Shown here in pieces: positions 16,696-25,855 of a stretch of DNA of 64,000 bases; positions within the stretch are counted from its first letter, which is position 1; the number at the start of each line of letters is the position of its first letter. The notes below the pieces were generated by a model. The model was given only the letters and a program-made list of their open reading frames with translations, had not been told where the DNA came from and searched no databases. The stretch comes from Rathayibacter sp. SW19 (lineage in GTDB: Bacteria > Actinomycetota > Actinomycetes > Actinomycetales > Microbacteriaceae): contig NZ_CP133020.1 of NCBI RefSeq assembly GCF_030866825.1, forward strand, positions 4,216,001-4,280,000, given 5' to 3'. Made by a program: the position numbers and the translations under genes.

Positions 16696-17493
16696 TCAGC
16701 GATAGACGCGCACCCAAGCGATCTGCAACTGGGCGGCGCGGGTGGGTTCGCCGTTCGGAAACCAGTCGAGCTGAATGGTCTGGCGCAGGGGAACGGTCGG
16801 CTGATCTGCGGGATTCGAATCCGTGAACCATTCGACACCGTCGAGGTACCCGACGATGCCGGCGGCCGTCCACTGGACGGCATAGTTGTGCCAGGCCGTC
16901 ATATCGATCACGCGCCGCACACGCAACTGCGCGTGGGACCCGGTGCAGCCGTAGTGCAAGAAGAACTGCACCGTGGTTGGATCCGCGTCGCCTTCCGCAT
17001 AGTCGATCTCGGCGCAGTTCGGCGACACATTGTCTCGTGGCCACAAGATGAGCACGGGGTGATATTGGGAAACTCGGCGGCTGGTGCGCATGCGCACTTC
17101 CCACCGCCCATAGCGCTGCTGTGCGAACAGGGCGGTCATACCGCCGGTGACTCCGTTCGCATCGCCGTGAACGGTTGCCACGCCATGGGCCACTGTCCAG
17201 GCGGCCGGGCTCCGCACTCCGTTTCCGCTATGACCAGCGCCGTGGTAAACACTCCATTTGGCGGGATCGGGCGCCCCAGTGTTGCTGAACTCGTCGCCGG
17301 CGATCACTCGACCCCAGTGGTGTGTGACCGCTGCCTGAATGCCGTCATTCAGGGAAGCTGCGTCGGCAGGCCGCACCGATGTCCCCCCGCTCGCACACCC
17401 GACCGGCAAGAAGAGACAGGCCGCGATCAGCGCGGCTGTTCTGCACAGAAGCTTCGCACTCTCACGATTGCTCCGGCACGAGGCGCAGCTCAC
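16696..17493 (-). CDS. GH16-family lipoprotein glycosidase
   Basis: A 265-residue secreted glycoside hydrolase of family 16. The N-terminus is a lipoprotein signal (AALIAACLFLPVGC, acylated Cys33). The catalytic motif reads AEIDYAEGD, the ExDxxE of GH16 nucleophile and acid/base, after WPRDN; the domain closes with AQLQIAWVRVYR. The GTG at 17493 overlaps the TGA of the upstream gene and directly precedes the signal. It is the last gene of the glycan operon and probably trims or releases the polymer made by it. GH16 members cut beta-1,3/1,4-glucans and galactans; the specificity cannot be told here. Confidence 0.85.
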   Translation of the reverse strand: MSCASCRSNRESAKLLCRTAALIAACLFLPVGCASGGTSVRPADAASLNDGIQAAVTHHWGRVIAGDEFSNTGAPDPAKWSVYHGAGHSGNGVRSPAAWTVAHGVATVHGDANGVTGGMTALFAQQRYGRWEVRMRTSRRVSQYHPVLILWPRDNVSPNCAEIDYAEGDADPTTVQFFLHYGCTGSHAQLRVRRVIDMTAWHNYAVQWTAAGIVGYLDGVEWFTDSNPADQPTVPLRQTIQLDWFPNGEPTRAAQLQIAWVRVYR

Positions 17494-18047
17494 GAGCCTT
17501 TGCCCGAACCGGAGCCGGGGCCGGAGCCAGAGCCTGTTCCTGAGCCCGAGCCCGAGCGTGTGCCGGGGCTGCCGGGCACCGCGTGCCGCGCGACCCACCG
17601 CTGTGCTCTGAGGGCCGAAGCTCGTGTCATTGACTCCCACCTGATCAAGAGTTCCGGCCAACGCAGTCGCCGGGCCGGAACAGTGACGATGGCCAGAGTT
17701 ATCGCCGACAGGAGGCAAACGGCGAGCGAGGGATACCAAAGGTGCGTGTAGATCATGGCCGTGGCGATGAGCACGCTGGCGGCGAGGCTGGAACCGATCG
17801 CCACAGTGACGGCGAACGGCAGCCACCGTTGCGGTCGTCGCGGCTCGTCCGGCTTCGCCGTCCACAAGAAAAGCGCCAATGCCGCGCCGGGCCCGGCCAG
17901 CAAGAACGGGCCGACCACGGCGAGTCTCAACCAGCCGGGACCGGCGAACGACAGCGGCACGGCAGCGACTGCGCATACGGTGACAACGGCTGTGGTCAGG
18001 CCCGCGGGCCCGATTGCCGCGCTTACGATCGGATCATCCTTTCGCAC
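17490..18047 (-). CDS. Small membrane protein with Gly-Ser tail
   Basis: About 185 residues with four predicted membrane helices (TTAVVTVCAVAAVPLSF, LAVVGPFLLAGPGAALALFL, FAVTVAIGSSLAASVLIATA and LAVCLLSAITLAIVTVPA), a basic Trp/Arg segment and a C-terminal tail of alternating Gly-Ser (after GSPGTRSG). The tail DNA is a GAGCC/GAACC repeat resembling the paaZ insertion. The GTG at 18047 overlaps the previous gene by 14 bases; the start is uncertain. No family is recognised. Position in the operon suggests a helper in polymer assembly or export. Confidence 0.65.
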   Translation of the reverse strand: MRKDDPIVSAAIGPAGLTTAVVTVCAVAAVPLSFAGPGWLRLAVVGPFLLAGPGAALALFLWTAKPDEPRRPQRWLPFAVTVAIGSSLAASVLIATAMIYTHLWYPSLAVCLLSAITLAIVTVPARRLRWPELLIRWESMTRASALRAQRWVARHAVPGSPGTRSGSGSGTGSGSGPGSGSGKGS

Positions 18048-19914
18048 GCGGCACCCCCTGAACGTGAAAGACAATCCCGTCGCCATTCTGTGCGACCACG
18101 GACCATCCGGGAGCTGCCCCGCAGGTGGCCACGAAGTTCTCGACAGCATTCGCTGGGCCGATCCCGAGCAACCGGGCTGCCGTCTCCTGACTTTTTGTCA
18201 CAATGAGATAGCCGCCCTTCGCGGCTAGCATCGAGTCGATGTGACCACAATTGAGCGGACCGGCATCGGGGCGTGGACGCGCCGCCAAGACGGTCGTGTA
18301 GTGATAAGCGGCGTAGTGCGTGAAGCGCCAGGGCGTGTCGTGCACAGCTTCGATCAGCGTGGAGCCCCGCGGGGCCGTCGCATACAGTGCGTCGACCAGC
18401 GCCAACTCCTTCGGAGTGAAGTTCTCCATGCTGTCGTTGCCGTATCGCGTGACCAGCGTCGCCGTTGCGAGCAGGGAGCCTAATAGCAGGAGGGACGCGC
18501 ACGACTTCCACCCGAGTCGCCCCGCCCGTTTGGGCAGGAACGGAAGCACTGCCAAACACGCCGCGAACGGCAGGCCGAACATGTACACGCGCAACAACAT
18601 TTCGCCGCCATAGGGCTGCGCCGGCAGCAGAACGAACGGCGCTACGACCCCGACGCCTGCGGCAAGCCACGTCACGCGCCGCACCCGCGCGACGACTGCG
18701 CCGAAGACGGCCAACGCCCAGACGCCGCCGGTTTCGGCGAGCCTGAGAAGGACGACGAACTGGTGCGCGTCACTGCCTGCCATGCGGTCGGCCACCGAAG
18801 CGGATGCCGCCGCCGCGACATCTCCGACCGACCCGAACACGGTGCCGAAGTGCCCCGCCAAGTACGGTTGCGCTCCGAGAAAGAGCCAGGAGATCGGCAG
18901 AATCGCCGCCACGATGACGAGCGCAGGCATCCGGTTGCGCCCGATCAGAAGGAATCCGAATAGAAAGAGGACGGCGGCGAACGGCGTGAGCTGGTGGGCA
19001 ACGGTCATCGCGAGCAGCACGATCACGCAGACCGCCGTGATCGCAACGTATTCCAGACCGCGGGAGTGGGCGCTACGCCACGGCGGTGCCGGATCCAGCC
19101 AAGTCGCACTCGGGCGAATAGTGTTGAGCACTTTGTCGACAACGCGTCGACCGCGTGCACCACCCCTGGTCACTGCACGTTCGGCCCATCCCCAGCCGTC
19201 CAAAACGGTCAGGACGCAGGCAAGCACCGTGAACAACAACAACAGCGCATACGCCTGGGGCGACAAATAGTCCTGCCCCACCCAACTCGCGATGAAGAAT
19301 ACCCAGACTCCTGCCCATGCTTGGCGCGGGTTGCGCGTCAGGCGGCGTGCCGTGGCGAGCAACATCGGAAGCAACAGCAGATTCACGCCCACTGGCGCCC
19401 AGGTGGCCAGGGCGCTCAGGTCGTGGACGCCGGCCGCGTCCGCCAGCATTCCGATTGCACCGAAGAAGCCGGGCCAGTCGAAATATGCATCCAACTTCGG
19501 GTCGACCTGGCCGTACTGTGCGATGTACTCTGCGATGCCGAGGTGCCGATAGCTCGCCTCCAACCGCGGCAGTCCGTGGACGATCGGGTCGACGGCATTG
19601 AGGATGACGATCAGCACGATCAACTGCTCCGTCAGCAGCAGCGGATGCAGCCGACCGGCGCGAACGCACAGGACGAATCCGATCAGCGAGAGACCAAGCG
19701 CTGCATAGTACGCGGGCGGCAGTGCACCGATGACGCCGATGTCGCCGATGTCAGCCGAATTCACCTGGGTCAACGCCCAGACGCCGATAACCGCCGGCAC
19801 TGCTCCGAGAAGCAAAGGCGCATAGAGCCTTCCTCCGCGCTGCGCGGCACCGCCTTGTTGCCCGGCATTCGACGTCGCGGCGATACTGCGCACGGATGCT
19901 TTCGTCAGCGTCAT
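18034..19914 (-). CDS. Polytopic glycan polymerase / GT-C-like membrane protein
   Basis: A 626-residue membrane protein with a dozen or more helices and a C-terminal soluble domain of about 130 residues (from LYATAPRGSTLIEAVHD to the end). A loop between early helices contains AYFDWPGFFGAIGMLADAAG and an upstream Arg-Leu-Glu-Ala-Ser-Tyr segment, reminiscent of actinobacterial GT-C or Wzy-like proteins, though no diagnostic active site is certain. The start ATG overlaps the flippase stop (ATGA); an earlier start would lie inside the flippase. Beside a Wzx-like flippase and three GT2 enzymes, a polymerase or polyprenyl-sugar transferase role is likely. Confidence 0.7.
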   Translation of the reverse strand: MTLTKASVRSIAATSNAGQQGGAAQRGGRLYAPLLLGAVPAVIGVWALTQVNSADIGDIGVIGALPPAYYAALGLSLIGFVLCVRAGRLHPLLLTEQLIVLIVILNAVDPIVHGLPRLEASYRHLGIAEYIAQYGQVDPKLDAYFDWPGFFGAIGMLADAAGVHDLSALATWAPVGVNLLLLPMLLATARRLTRNPRQAWAGVWVFFIASWVGQDYLSPQAYALLLLFTVLACVLTVLDGWGWAERAVTRGGARGRRVVDKVLNTIRPSATWLDPAPPWRSAHSRGLEYVAITAVCVIVLLAMTVAHQLTPFAAVLFLFGFLLIGRNRMPALVIVAAILPISWLFLGAQPYLAGHFGTVFGSVGDVAAAASASVADRMAGSDAHQFVVLLRLAETGGVWALAVFGAVVARVRRVTWLAAGVGVVAPFVLLPAQPYGGEMLLRVYMFGLPFAACLAVLPFLPKRAGRLGWKSCASLLLLGSLLATATLVTRYGNDSMENFTPKELALVDALYATAPRGSTLIEAVHDTPWRFTHYAAYHYTTVLAARPRPDAGPLNCGHIDSMLAAKGGYLIVTKSQETAARLLGIGPANAVENFVATCGAAPGWSVVAQNGDGIVFHVQGVPRAKG

Positions 19915-21329
19915 CGCGCCGGACCGATCGTGTTGCGCCCCGACAGGGCGACACTGTGGCTCCGCTCGCGCGATGCGTGCGTGAGCTGCCAGAGCCTGAT
20001 TCCCGCTATCGCCGCAGCGACCAATTGCGCGACCAGCCACAGCACGCAGATGCCGATCAGCCCACCACCGGCGCTCAGCACGAGCGCCGCGGGCGCGACC
20101 GCGATCAGCCCGGCCAGCACTGCAACGCCGGTGGCCTCAGCTAAACGCCCTTGGGCGCGGCACACTCCGTAGTACACCTGCGTCACCGAACAGACGATTA
20201 GTGAGGGCACCAACAAGGGCAGCAACAGCCACGCGCTCGCGTACGCCGGGCCGAGCAGGCGCAGGGCAGGAGGTCCGGCAAGCACCAATAGCACTCCTGC
20301 GATCGTTGTCACGAGCAGGCTCACCCGCAACGACTTTCTGACGAGCCCGCGCGCGGCACCCGCTGGAGGGGAGGCACCTGCCGTATCCGCGGAGGCTCCC
20401 GCCTCAGCGGGCGGGGCATCCGCTCCAGCGGGCGCGGCGAGCGCCGTCTGCAACGAATACCCGGCGGATTGCGGCACGAAGAAGACGGCCGCTGCAAGCA
20501 TCCAGACGATGTACCACGATGCTGCGGCCGCGGGAGACAACACCGCCGCGACGATAATAGGCAGCAGATAGCCGGGGGCCCGATCGGCAAGAATCAGCGC
20601 GTGATTCGGTAGGCCGACGCGCAACAGTCGTGCGGTCTCCGCGGGTTGGGCTCCGTGGCGCCAGTCCGGCCGGATGCCGCGCCGCCGCAGTTCATACCAG
20701 CCCAGCAGGACACTGGCTGCCGCACCCGCAGCCACCGCCGAGATGATCGCAATCAGATTGCGATTGCCGAGGGCCACGCACACGACGAGCGTGCCGAGCT
20801 GCACACCGCTCTGCACAATGCTGCGGAACAGAGCCCGATCGGAACGCGACTGCGCGACGGCGATGTGGTCGAACTGGTACGCGCCAGCCGAGAGCACCGC
20901 TGCCGCGACGAAGATCGCCACCGCGGCCGGGTCATTCCAGGCGGTGCCGACACCCTGCCCCATCATGCGTGTGACCACAACGAGGCCACCCGCGACGGCC
21001 GCAGCGGCAACAGACACCGTGATGAGCCCGGTCGCGATGAGCCGCCTGCTCTGCAAAGGGTGGGCCGGAAGCGCGGTCAGCGTTGCAGGGCCGACCCCGA
21101 GCTGACCCAATTGAACAGTGAGAAGCGAGGAGGCGACAACTGCAGACCCGAGCCCCAATTGGGCCGGTGCCAGCATGAGCGCTGCGAGCGCCCAGAAGAT
21201 GAAACCGGTGAGCATCGGCGCAACCCGCGCGGCTGCCAACCATGCCGCGTTGCCGGTGAGCGACAACCGTCCAGAACGCAATCGCATGAGGCGGTTGCGG
21301 CGCATGCCCGCCGAAGCCCCGGTCACCAC
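19911..21329 (-). CDS. Oligosaccharide flippase (Wzx/MATE-like)
   Basis: A 472-residue protein with 12-14 membrane helices in the pattern of the polysaccharide-transporter branch of the MOP superfamily: two homologous halves separated by a disordered Ala/Pro-rich loop (APAGADAPPAEAGASADTAG, residues about 300-325). The N-terminus is Arg-rich and cytosolic (MRRNRLMRLRSGRLSLTGN). The start is GTG at 21329 or, about as well, ATG at 21305. It lies 10 bases after the GT2 gene and overlaps the polymerase gene. It should move lipid-linked glycan units across the membrane. Confidence 0.8.
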   Translation of the reverse strand: MVTGASAGMRRNRLMRLRSGRLSLTGNAAWLAAARVAPMLTGFIFWALAALMLAPAQLGLGSAVVASSLLTVQLGQLGVGPATLTALPAHPLQSRRLIATGLITVSVAAAAVAGGLVVVTRMMGQGVGTAWNDPAAVAIFVAAAVLSAGAYQFDHIAVAQSRSDRALFRSIVQSGVQLGTLVVCVALGNRNLIAIISAVAAGAAASVLLGWYELRRRGIRPDWRHGAQPAETARLLRVGLPNHALILADRAPGYLLPIIVAAVLSPAAAASWYIVWMLAAAVFFVPQSAGYSLQTALAAPAGADAPPAEAGASADTAGASPPAGAARGLVRKSLRVSLLVTTIAGVLLVLAGPPALRLLGPAYASAWLLLPLLVPSLIVCSVTQVYYGVCRAQGRLAEATGVAVLAGLIAVAPAALVLSAGGGLIGICVLWLVAQLVAAAIAGIRLWQLTHASRERSHSVALSGRNTIGPAR

Positions 21330-21339
21330 TGTGCCCCGG

Positions 21340-22161
21340 TCATGGCTTTGCGAGATCGGAGCTCATCATCTGGCCGAACATCGCGCGGTAGTTGTAGAGC
21401 AGGAACCCCAGCCAGTACGGCAGGTACTTCGGCGCGCTCACGAGTGCGAGGCCGACGCCCCGCACGGTGGCGAGCAGCGGCAGAAGCACGAGCCACGCGG
21501 CTCGATGCGGATGCTCATGAGCGGTTCGCGCGAGCCCCGCGCCGTCTTGAAGCCACTGGTCGCGCGCGCAGTCGAAGCTGTCGAAGAACCGATGACGCAC
21601 CACGGCATTTGTGGAAACGCCGAGCCGACAGCCTGCGGCCGCCAGCCGCAGCCGCAAGTCAATGTCCTCTCCCGAGCGGAATCGATCGTCGAAGCCGATG
21701 CGCAACAACACCTCGCGCCTGATCAGCGTCGCGGACACCCCGAACCAGGATCGCACCCGGCTGTGATTGTGGTGCCATGCAAGCGCTCCGCCCCAATAGC
21801 CCGGACCGTCTGACTCGCTGACCAGTCCGAACTGAATGCCGTCGTATTCGCCCTCGACAAACTCCGCAAGGAGACGCCCGAGCGCTCCGGCTGGCAGCAC
21901 GACATCCGCGTCGATCAAGGCGATGATCGGGAAGCGTGCGGCACGCACTCCCAGCATCCGTGCGGCAGGCAACCCCGCACCTTCGTCCGACAACACTCGC
22001 GCGCCGAGTAACTGCGCGATCTCGGCCGTGGCGTCCGTGGAGCAGCCGTCCACCACGATCACTTCAGCGACATGCTGCGCTGCGACGGAACGAAGACAGT
22101 CGCCCACCCACTGTGCGGCGTTGCGAGCGGGAATGATGACGGAGATCTCAATCGGGCGCAT
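21340..22161 (-). CDS. Family 2 glycosyltransferase
   Basis: A 273-residue GT-A fold inverting transferase. It shows SVIIPARNAAQWVGDCLRS, the nucleotide-binding VDGCSTD, the DxD-like LIDADVVL, and later GEDIDLRLRLAAAG as the catalytic base region. A C-terminal hydrophobic pair (LVLLPLLATVRGVGLALV and YLPYWLGFLLYNY) probably anchors it to the membrane. AGGAGGT lies eight bases before the ATG, a strong ribosome site that fixes the start, although the coding region overlaps the upstream gene by 14 bases. It probably adds a sugar to a lipid-linked intermediate in the surrounding operon. Confidence 0.88.
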   Translation of the reverse strand: MRPIEISVIIPARNAAQWVGDCLRSVAAQHVAEVIVVDGCSTDATAEIAQLLGARVLSDEGAGLPAARMLGVRAARFPIIALIDADVVLPAGALGRLLAEFVEGEYDGIQFGLVSESDGPGYWGGALAWHHNHSRVRSWFGVSATLIRREVLLRIGFDDRFRSGEDIDLRLRLAAAGCRLGVSTNAVVRHRFFDSFDCARDQWLQDGAGLARTAHEHPHRAAWLVLLPLLATVRGVGLALVSAPKYLPYWLGFLLYNYRAMFGQMMSSDLAKP

Positions 22162-23293
22162 CGGGAACGACCTCCTCTCCACGGGCCTGATCGAGGGCGC
22201 CGACCAGTCTCGAAACGACTCCGGTGACGTAGTCGGACGCGCGGTCGGCCGACCACGCCACCGGAAGACGCAACAGCTTGCACGGTACGTCAGACAGCGC
22301 CCGAGCGACGACCGCAGTCTTCTCGCTGAAGTGACGGTCGAGCGGCACCAACCCGCTCGACCCGAGCGCTTCGATGAGTCGCCGTGAAACCAGCGGCAAC
22401 TCGGTGTGGAAGTTTCCAACTATTCGGCATGCCATCCAATCGTGCGTGCACGAGTGCAATGATGCATCGTCCGCGTCGAAGCGCTCCAAGAACAGTGCAA
22501 GCCGCACCGGCACGCTCGACGCAATGTTCTCGCTGCCGAACACATCGACCGGTGCCACCATCCGGTGTTCCGGCGACCAGCGCCGGGTGAATGCCGCAGC
22601 CCGCGGATATCGAACAATGACCGGATGCACAGCGGTCGCGACTCTGGACAGCGGCGCAATCAACCTCCCCGGCGCCAACGGCTTGCGCGGTCCGACGAAC
22701 AGTTGCGGATAGATCTCACGATGATGCGGTTTGATGAACAGAGGCTTGGCGTAGCCGAGCAATGTTCCATCGCCGCGCAGGAATCCCCAGTCGTCTGCCA
22801 AAAAGCGAACTCCTGGAAGCGCGACCAGCTTCGCGATCGTGCTGGTCTTGCCGACCCCGCCCCACGCCGGCATCAGCACTCCGGCGCCGCGATAGTCGAC
22901 GATGGCGGCGTGCACCATCGCCGTCCGCTGCATCACGCACAACCGATCGAGCACCGGGATGACGGCGGTGAGGAGTTCGCCGCTTCCCTCAACTCTGAAA
23001 CCGTCTATGCTGCGCACGATCGTGACGCGATCGCGCGGCAGGGTGAGCGAATCGGCGGTGAACCGGTAAACGTCTTCCGCCATCGATTGCCGCGGAACCG
23101 GGGGCTGCGGCCCGCGTACCAGAAGCTCAAACGCTGCCTGCGATTCACCGGCGAACGGCCCCAGCATGTCCCGCAACTGTGCCGCGCCGGGGGTTTGCTC
23201 CTCGACACGCACCGCGACCAGGCCGTGGATGTCGAACACCATACCGCCCCAAGCGAGGCCGCGGTCGGACGCGGCAAGCCCCGTCACGGTCAC
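22148..23293 (-). CDS. HPr kinase-like P-loop protein of a glycan cluster
   Basis: A 381-residue protein with an HprK-like ATP-binding core: VHAAIVDYRGAGVL leading into a P-loop PAWGGVGKTST (Lys149), then FLADDWGFL. Family knowledge: HprK-related proteins of this kind occur in exopolysaccharide and lasso-peptide clusters and lack the N-terminal domain of true HPr kinase. The N-terminal 120 residues here are divergent (MVFDIHGLVAVRVEE onward). It overlaps neighbours at both ends (GTGA and 14 bases). It may phosphorylate a glycan, a carrier or another cluster protein. The start could instead be the ATG at residue 18. Confidence 0.75.
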   Translation of the reverse strand: MTVTGLAASDRGLAWGGMVFDIHGLVAVRVEEQTPGAAQLRDMLGPFAGESQAAFELLVRGPQPPVPRQSMAEDVYRFTADSLTLPRDRVTIVRSIDGFRVEGSGELLTAVIPVLDRLCVMQRTAMVHAAIVDYRGAGVLMPAWGGVGKTSTIAKLVALPGVRFLADDWGFLRGDGTLLGYAKPLFIKPHHREIYPQLFVGPRKPLAPGRLIAPLSRVATAVHPVIVRYPRAAAFTRRWSPEHRMVAPVDVFGSENIASSVPVRLALFLERFDADDASLHSCTHDWMACRIVGNFHTELPLVSRRLIEALGSSGLVPLDRHFSEKTAVVARALSDVPCKLLRLPVAWSADRASDYVTGVVSRLVGALDQARGEEVVPDAPD

Positions 23294-24027
23294 GGCAGCA
23301 CGCTCTTGACGATGAGGTCATCGATGTAGGTGTCGCCCATTTGACGATTGTGTTCAGCGCCGAGCTGCACTCTATTGACAGCGGTAGCCGCCGTGTTGAC
23401 CTGGGTGTTGGAGTACGCCAGCGTGCCGTCGTACCACACCTGCACAGTGCTGCCCGCACCGTTCGGCAGCACATACATGGCCAGGTGGTGCCATGTGCTC
23501 AGCGGAATATTCTGCCAGCGAAGCCGTGTGTAGCTGTTGCCGGTCGGAGTCAGAACACGCAGCCACAATTGGCCGTTGTTGTTGTACCGATAGATGTCAA
23601 TGTAACGAGTGCTGCCCAGGAAGAAGCGGAAGTACGGAACATCGTTGCCGGTTTCGCCCGCGACGGTGATATCGAACCAGGCGTCCGCGTACGCCGCGGT
23701 CGCCCCGGGAGCCAGCGGGACGGAGAAGTCCGCCAGCGAGTTCGAGTCAGCCGTCACGTGCAGATAGGCAGAACAGGTTCCGGAGTATGCCGCGGCCGAG
23801 GAGACTGACGCTGTTCCAGTGCCAGTCGTCACCACGGTGTACGCGGGCGACAGACTGCCCGATTCGAAGTTGTCCGCAGCCGTCACGACGCCGGGGAAAG
23901 CATCCGTCGGTGGCGGGGTGGCCGGCTGGCAGACTGGCACATCGGCCAACGCCGCACCGGACCATGACACGCTCGCTACCGCCGCGAGCACGGCGACGAC
24001 GCATCCGATCATGAGATTATGCCGCAT
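23290..24027 (-). CDS. Secreted LamG/concanavalin-like protein
   Basis: A 245-residue exported protein: a signal peptide (LMIGCVVAVLAAVASVSWSG, cleaved near GAALADV) and one beta-sandwich domain with ADNFESGSLSPAYTVV at its start, VDIT/ITVAGETG, STWHHLAMYV and DTYIDDLIVKSVLP at its end, the usual order of LamG-like domains. The ATG at 24027 is chosen because GGGGGAG lies seven bases upstream; ATGs at 24033 and 24045 are open but poorly spaced. It overlaps the upstream transferase by 11 bases. It probably binds the polymer outside the cell; no catalytic residues are evident. Confidence 0.8.
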   Translation of the reverse strand: MRHNLMIGCVVAVLAAVASVSWSGAALADVPVCQPATPPPTDAFPGVVTAADNFESGSLSPAYTVVTTGTGTASVSSAAAYSGTCSAYLHVTADSNSLADFSVPLAPGATAAYADAWFDITVAGETGNDVPYFRFFLGSTRYIDIYRYNNNGQLWLRVLTPTGNSYTRLRWQNIPLSTWHHLAMYVLPNGAGSTVQVWYDGTLAYSNTQVNTAATAVNRVQLGAEHNRQMGDTYIDDLIVKSVLP

Positions 24028-25024
24028 GTTCATACTCCCCCTCATTGCTTGCGCCGGGCAGCGATCTGGCTACCCTGGCAAGTGACCGCACGGTGATTGA
24101 CATCCACCCTTGCGTGTACCCGGCTGTTGTCGCCGTCAAGACGGCGAGTACCATCGCGCTGCGCCGCAACCCTGAGCCGTCACGACGGCGCCAGTCGCGC
24201 AGACCCGCGACGAATGCGCGCGGCAGCACGACTCGGGCGTAGTGACGCTCTGAATGAAGTGCTCGCCGACGCCCGACCAAGCGCGCAACCTGCGCCTTCG
24301 AGACTCCTTCGGACCATGCGCGTGAGAGCATATAGTGCGCCGAGGCACGCGCTGCGGGAACATGATGGTGGACGACGGCAGCGGGTTCATACACGATCCG
24401 ACTCGACGGGAGTTGCATGCTCGCGCGAATGCACAGTTCGGTTTCCTCGCACCCGAGCGGCAGAGTGCCCACTCGTCCCATAGCCGTATCGAACCCGCCG
24501 ACCCGCTCGAGCATGGCTCGACGAAACGCCATGTTGGCCCCGATGACATTGCGCACCTCTGCAGCCACTTTCGGCATGCCGCGATAGGTGCACCCCACGA
24601 TCCAATCCAACTCTTCGGCGAAGTGCGCAGGGCGCGCATCCTCCCACAACGGTTCGATCCGCCCACCGACCGCGATCACATCTGGGTCATCGAATACCCC
24701 GTTCAGCTGTTCCAGCCAATCCGGAGCGGCTGTCGCGTCGTCGTCGAGAAAGGCAACGATGTCTCCGGTGGTGGCCCGGACGCCGGTGTTGCGTGCGCCA
24801 GACAACCCGCGTTGGTCGGCGTTCTCGATCACCGTGATGTCGGGCAGCGCCTTCGCTAGCCGGGCCATGAGCGAAGGGTTGTGATCGACGACCAGGATGA
24901 TGTCGTGCGCCGGCAGGGTCTGGGAGCGTATCGAGGCGACCGCTTCCAGCATCTGGTTCCAGCGGGCATCGCTGTAACCACAGATGACGACGCTCAACGC
25001 GCACAGCGTGTTCGGCGCGAACAT
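24017..25024 (-). CDS. Family 2 glycosyltransferase
   Basis: A 335-residue GT2 enzyme. Motifs in order: SVVICGYSDARW, LVVDHNPS, GLSGARNTGV, the DxD site FLDDDATAAPDW, and GCEETELCIRA with the ED-type catalytic acid. A Cys- and Trp-rich central insert (ELDWIVGCTYRGMPKV) is typical of the mycofactocin/rhamnosyl-like subgroup. The C-terminus carries one hydrophobic stretch (SAMVLAVLTATTAGYTQGW). It directly follows the first transferase with no gap, and overlaps the LamG gene. The donor and acceptor sugars are unknown. Confidence 0.87.
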   Translation of the reverse strand: MFAPNTLCALSVVICGYSDARWNQMLEAVASIRSQTLPAHDIILVVDHNPSLMARLAKALPDITVIENADQRGLSGARNTGVRATTGDIVAFLDDDATAAPDWLEQLNGVFDDPDVIAVGGRIEPLWEDARPAHFAEELDWIVGCTYRGMPKVAAEVRNVIGANMAFRRAMLERVGGFDTAMGRVGTLPLGCEETELCIRASMQLPSSRIVYEPAAVVHHHVPAARASAHYMLSRAWSEGVSKAQVARLVGRRRALHSERHYARVVLPRAFVAGLRDWRRRDGSGLRRSAMVLAVLTATTAGYTQGWMSITVRSLARVARSLPGASNEGEYEHAA

Positions 25025-25855
25025 TCAAATCACCTGCGGGTGAAGAACAGAGTCAGGCTCTGTCGGGATATGCGGGTAGTTTGGCTGCGGGTAGCGATAC
25101 GGCACACGGCGCACCGCCTCGGGACGCGCGCCGCCACTGGGTGCAGCCCAGCCGGCCCATGCTCGCCCAAGCGTTCGGACAACACGCAAACCGTCGCGCA
25201 CCGCGTGCAAATTTGAGAGGCCGGAGATTCTGCACAGTTCGGTGCTCGGAACCTCCGCGATCCGAAGCCCGGCAAGCACTGCGTGCACGACAAGTTCCGT
25301 TTCGATCTCGAAACCGTCCGCTGCCAGGTCCAGAACGTCGACGCACTCACGGCGCAGCGCGATGTAGCCGTAGCAGAGGTCGGAGAAGTTGCTTCGGAAC
25401 ACGACGTTCGTCAAAGCCGTCAGGGCCCGGTTGCCGGCGTCGCGCATCCGCGTCAGATCCTCGGAGCCTCCGCCTGTGACGTAGCGGGAACCTTTGACGA
25501 AGTCGAAATCGTACTGCAGAGGTGAGACGAACCAGCCGATCTCCTGCGGGTCCATACTGCCGTCCGCATCCAACATCACGATGATTTCACCGCTGGCCTC
25601 CGCGAAGCCGGCGCGAATCGCCGCACCTTTGCCCGGGCGCAACTCGGTGATCACGACGACGTCCGGCCGAAGTACCCGTGCAACATCGGCGGTGCGATCA
25701 CTCGAGTGGCCGTCGACGAGAACGACCTCATCGACGTAGTCGGGGATGCGTCGGATCACCCACGGAAGATTCCTCGCTTCGTTGAGCGTCGGGATCACTA
25801 CGCTCACAGACGGCCCAGCCGCCGTGTCGGCGGAACCAAAGTTCGGAATGGACAT
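25025..25855 (-). CDS. Family 2 glycosyltransferase (DPM1/GtrB-like), first gene of glycan operon
   Basis: A 276-residue GT2 enzyme of the dolichyl/polyprenyl-phosphate sugar synthase type: SVVIPTLNEARNLPWVI, LVDGHSSDRTA, RPGKGAAIRAGF, the DxD motif MLDADGSMDP and the membrane-proximal SRYVTGGGSEDLTRMRDAGN. No C-terminal membrane helices, so it is likely a soluble or peripheral enzyme. It may charge a polyprenyl phosphate to supply the GT-C-like protein in the same operon. The ATG at 25855 has AGGGGGTGG about six bases upstream. It begins the nine-gene minus-strand operon; no convincing promoter is visible in the AT-richer gap before it. Confidence 0.88.
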   Translation of the reverse strand: MSIPNFGSADTAAGPSVSVVIPTLNEARNLPWVIRRIPDYVDEVVLVDGHSSDRTADVARVLRPDVVVITELRPGKGAAIRAGFAEASGEIIVMLDADGSMDPQEIGWFVSPLQYDFDFVKGSRYVTGGGSEDLTRMRDAGNRALTALTNVVFRSNFSDLCYGYIALRRECVDVLDLAADGFEIETELVVHAVLAGLRIAEVPSTELCRISGLSNLHAVRDGLRVVRTLGRAWAGWAAPSGGARPEAVRRVPYRYPQPNYPHIPTEPDSVLHPQVI

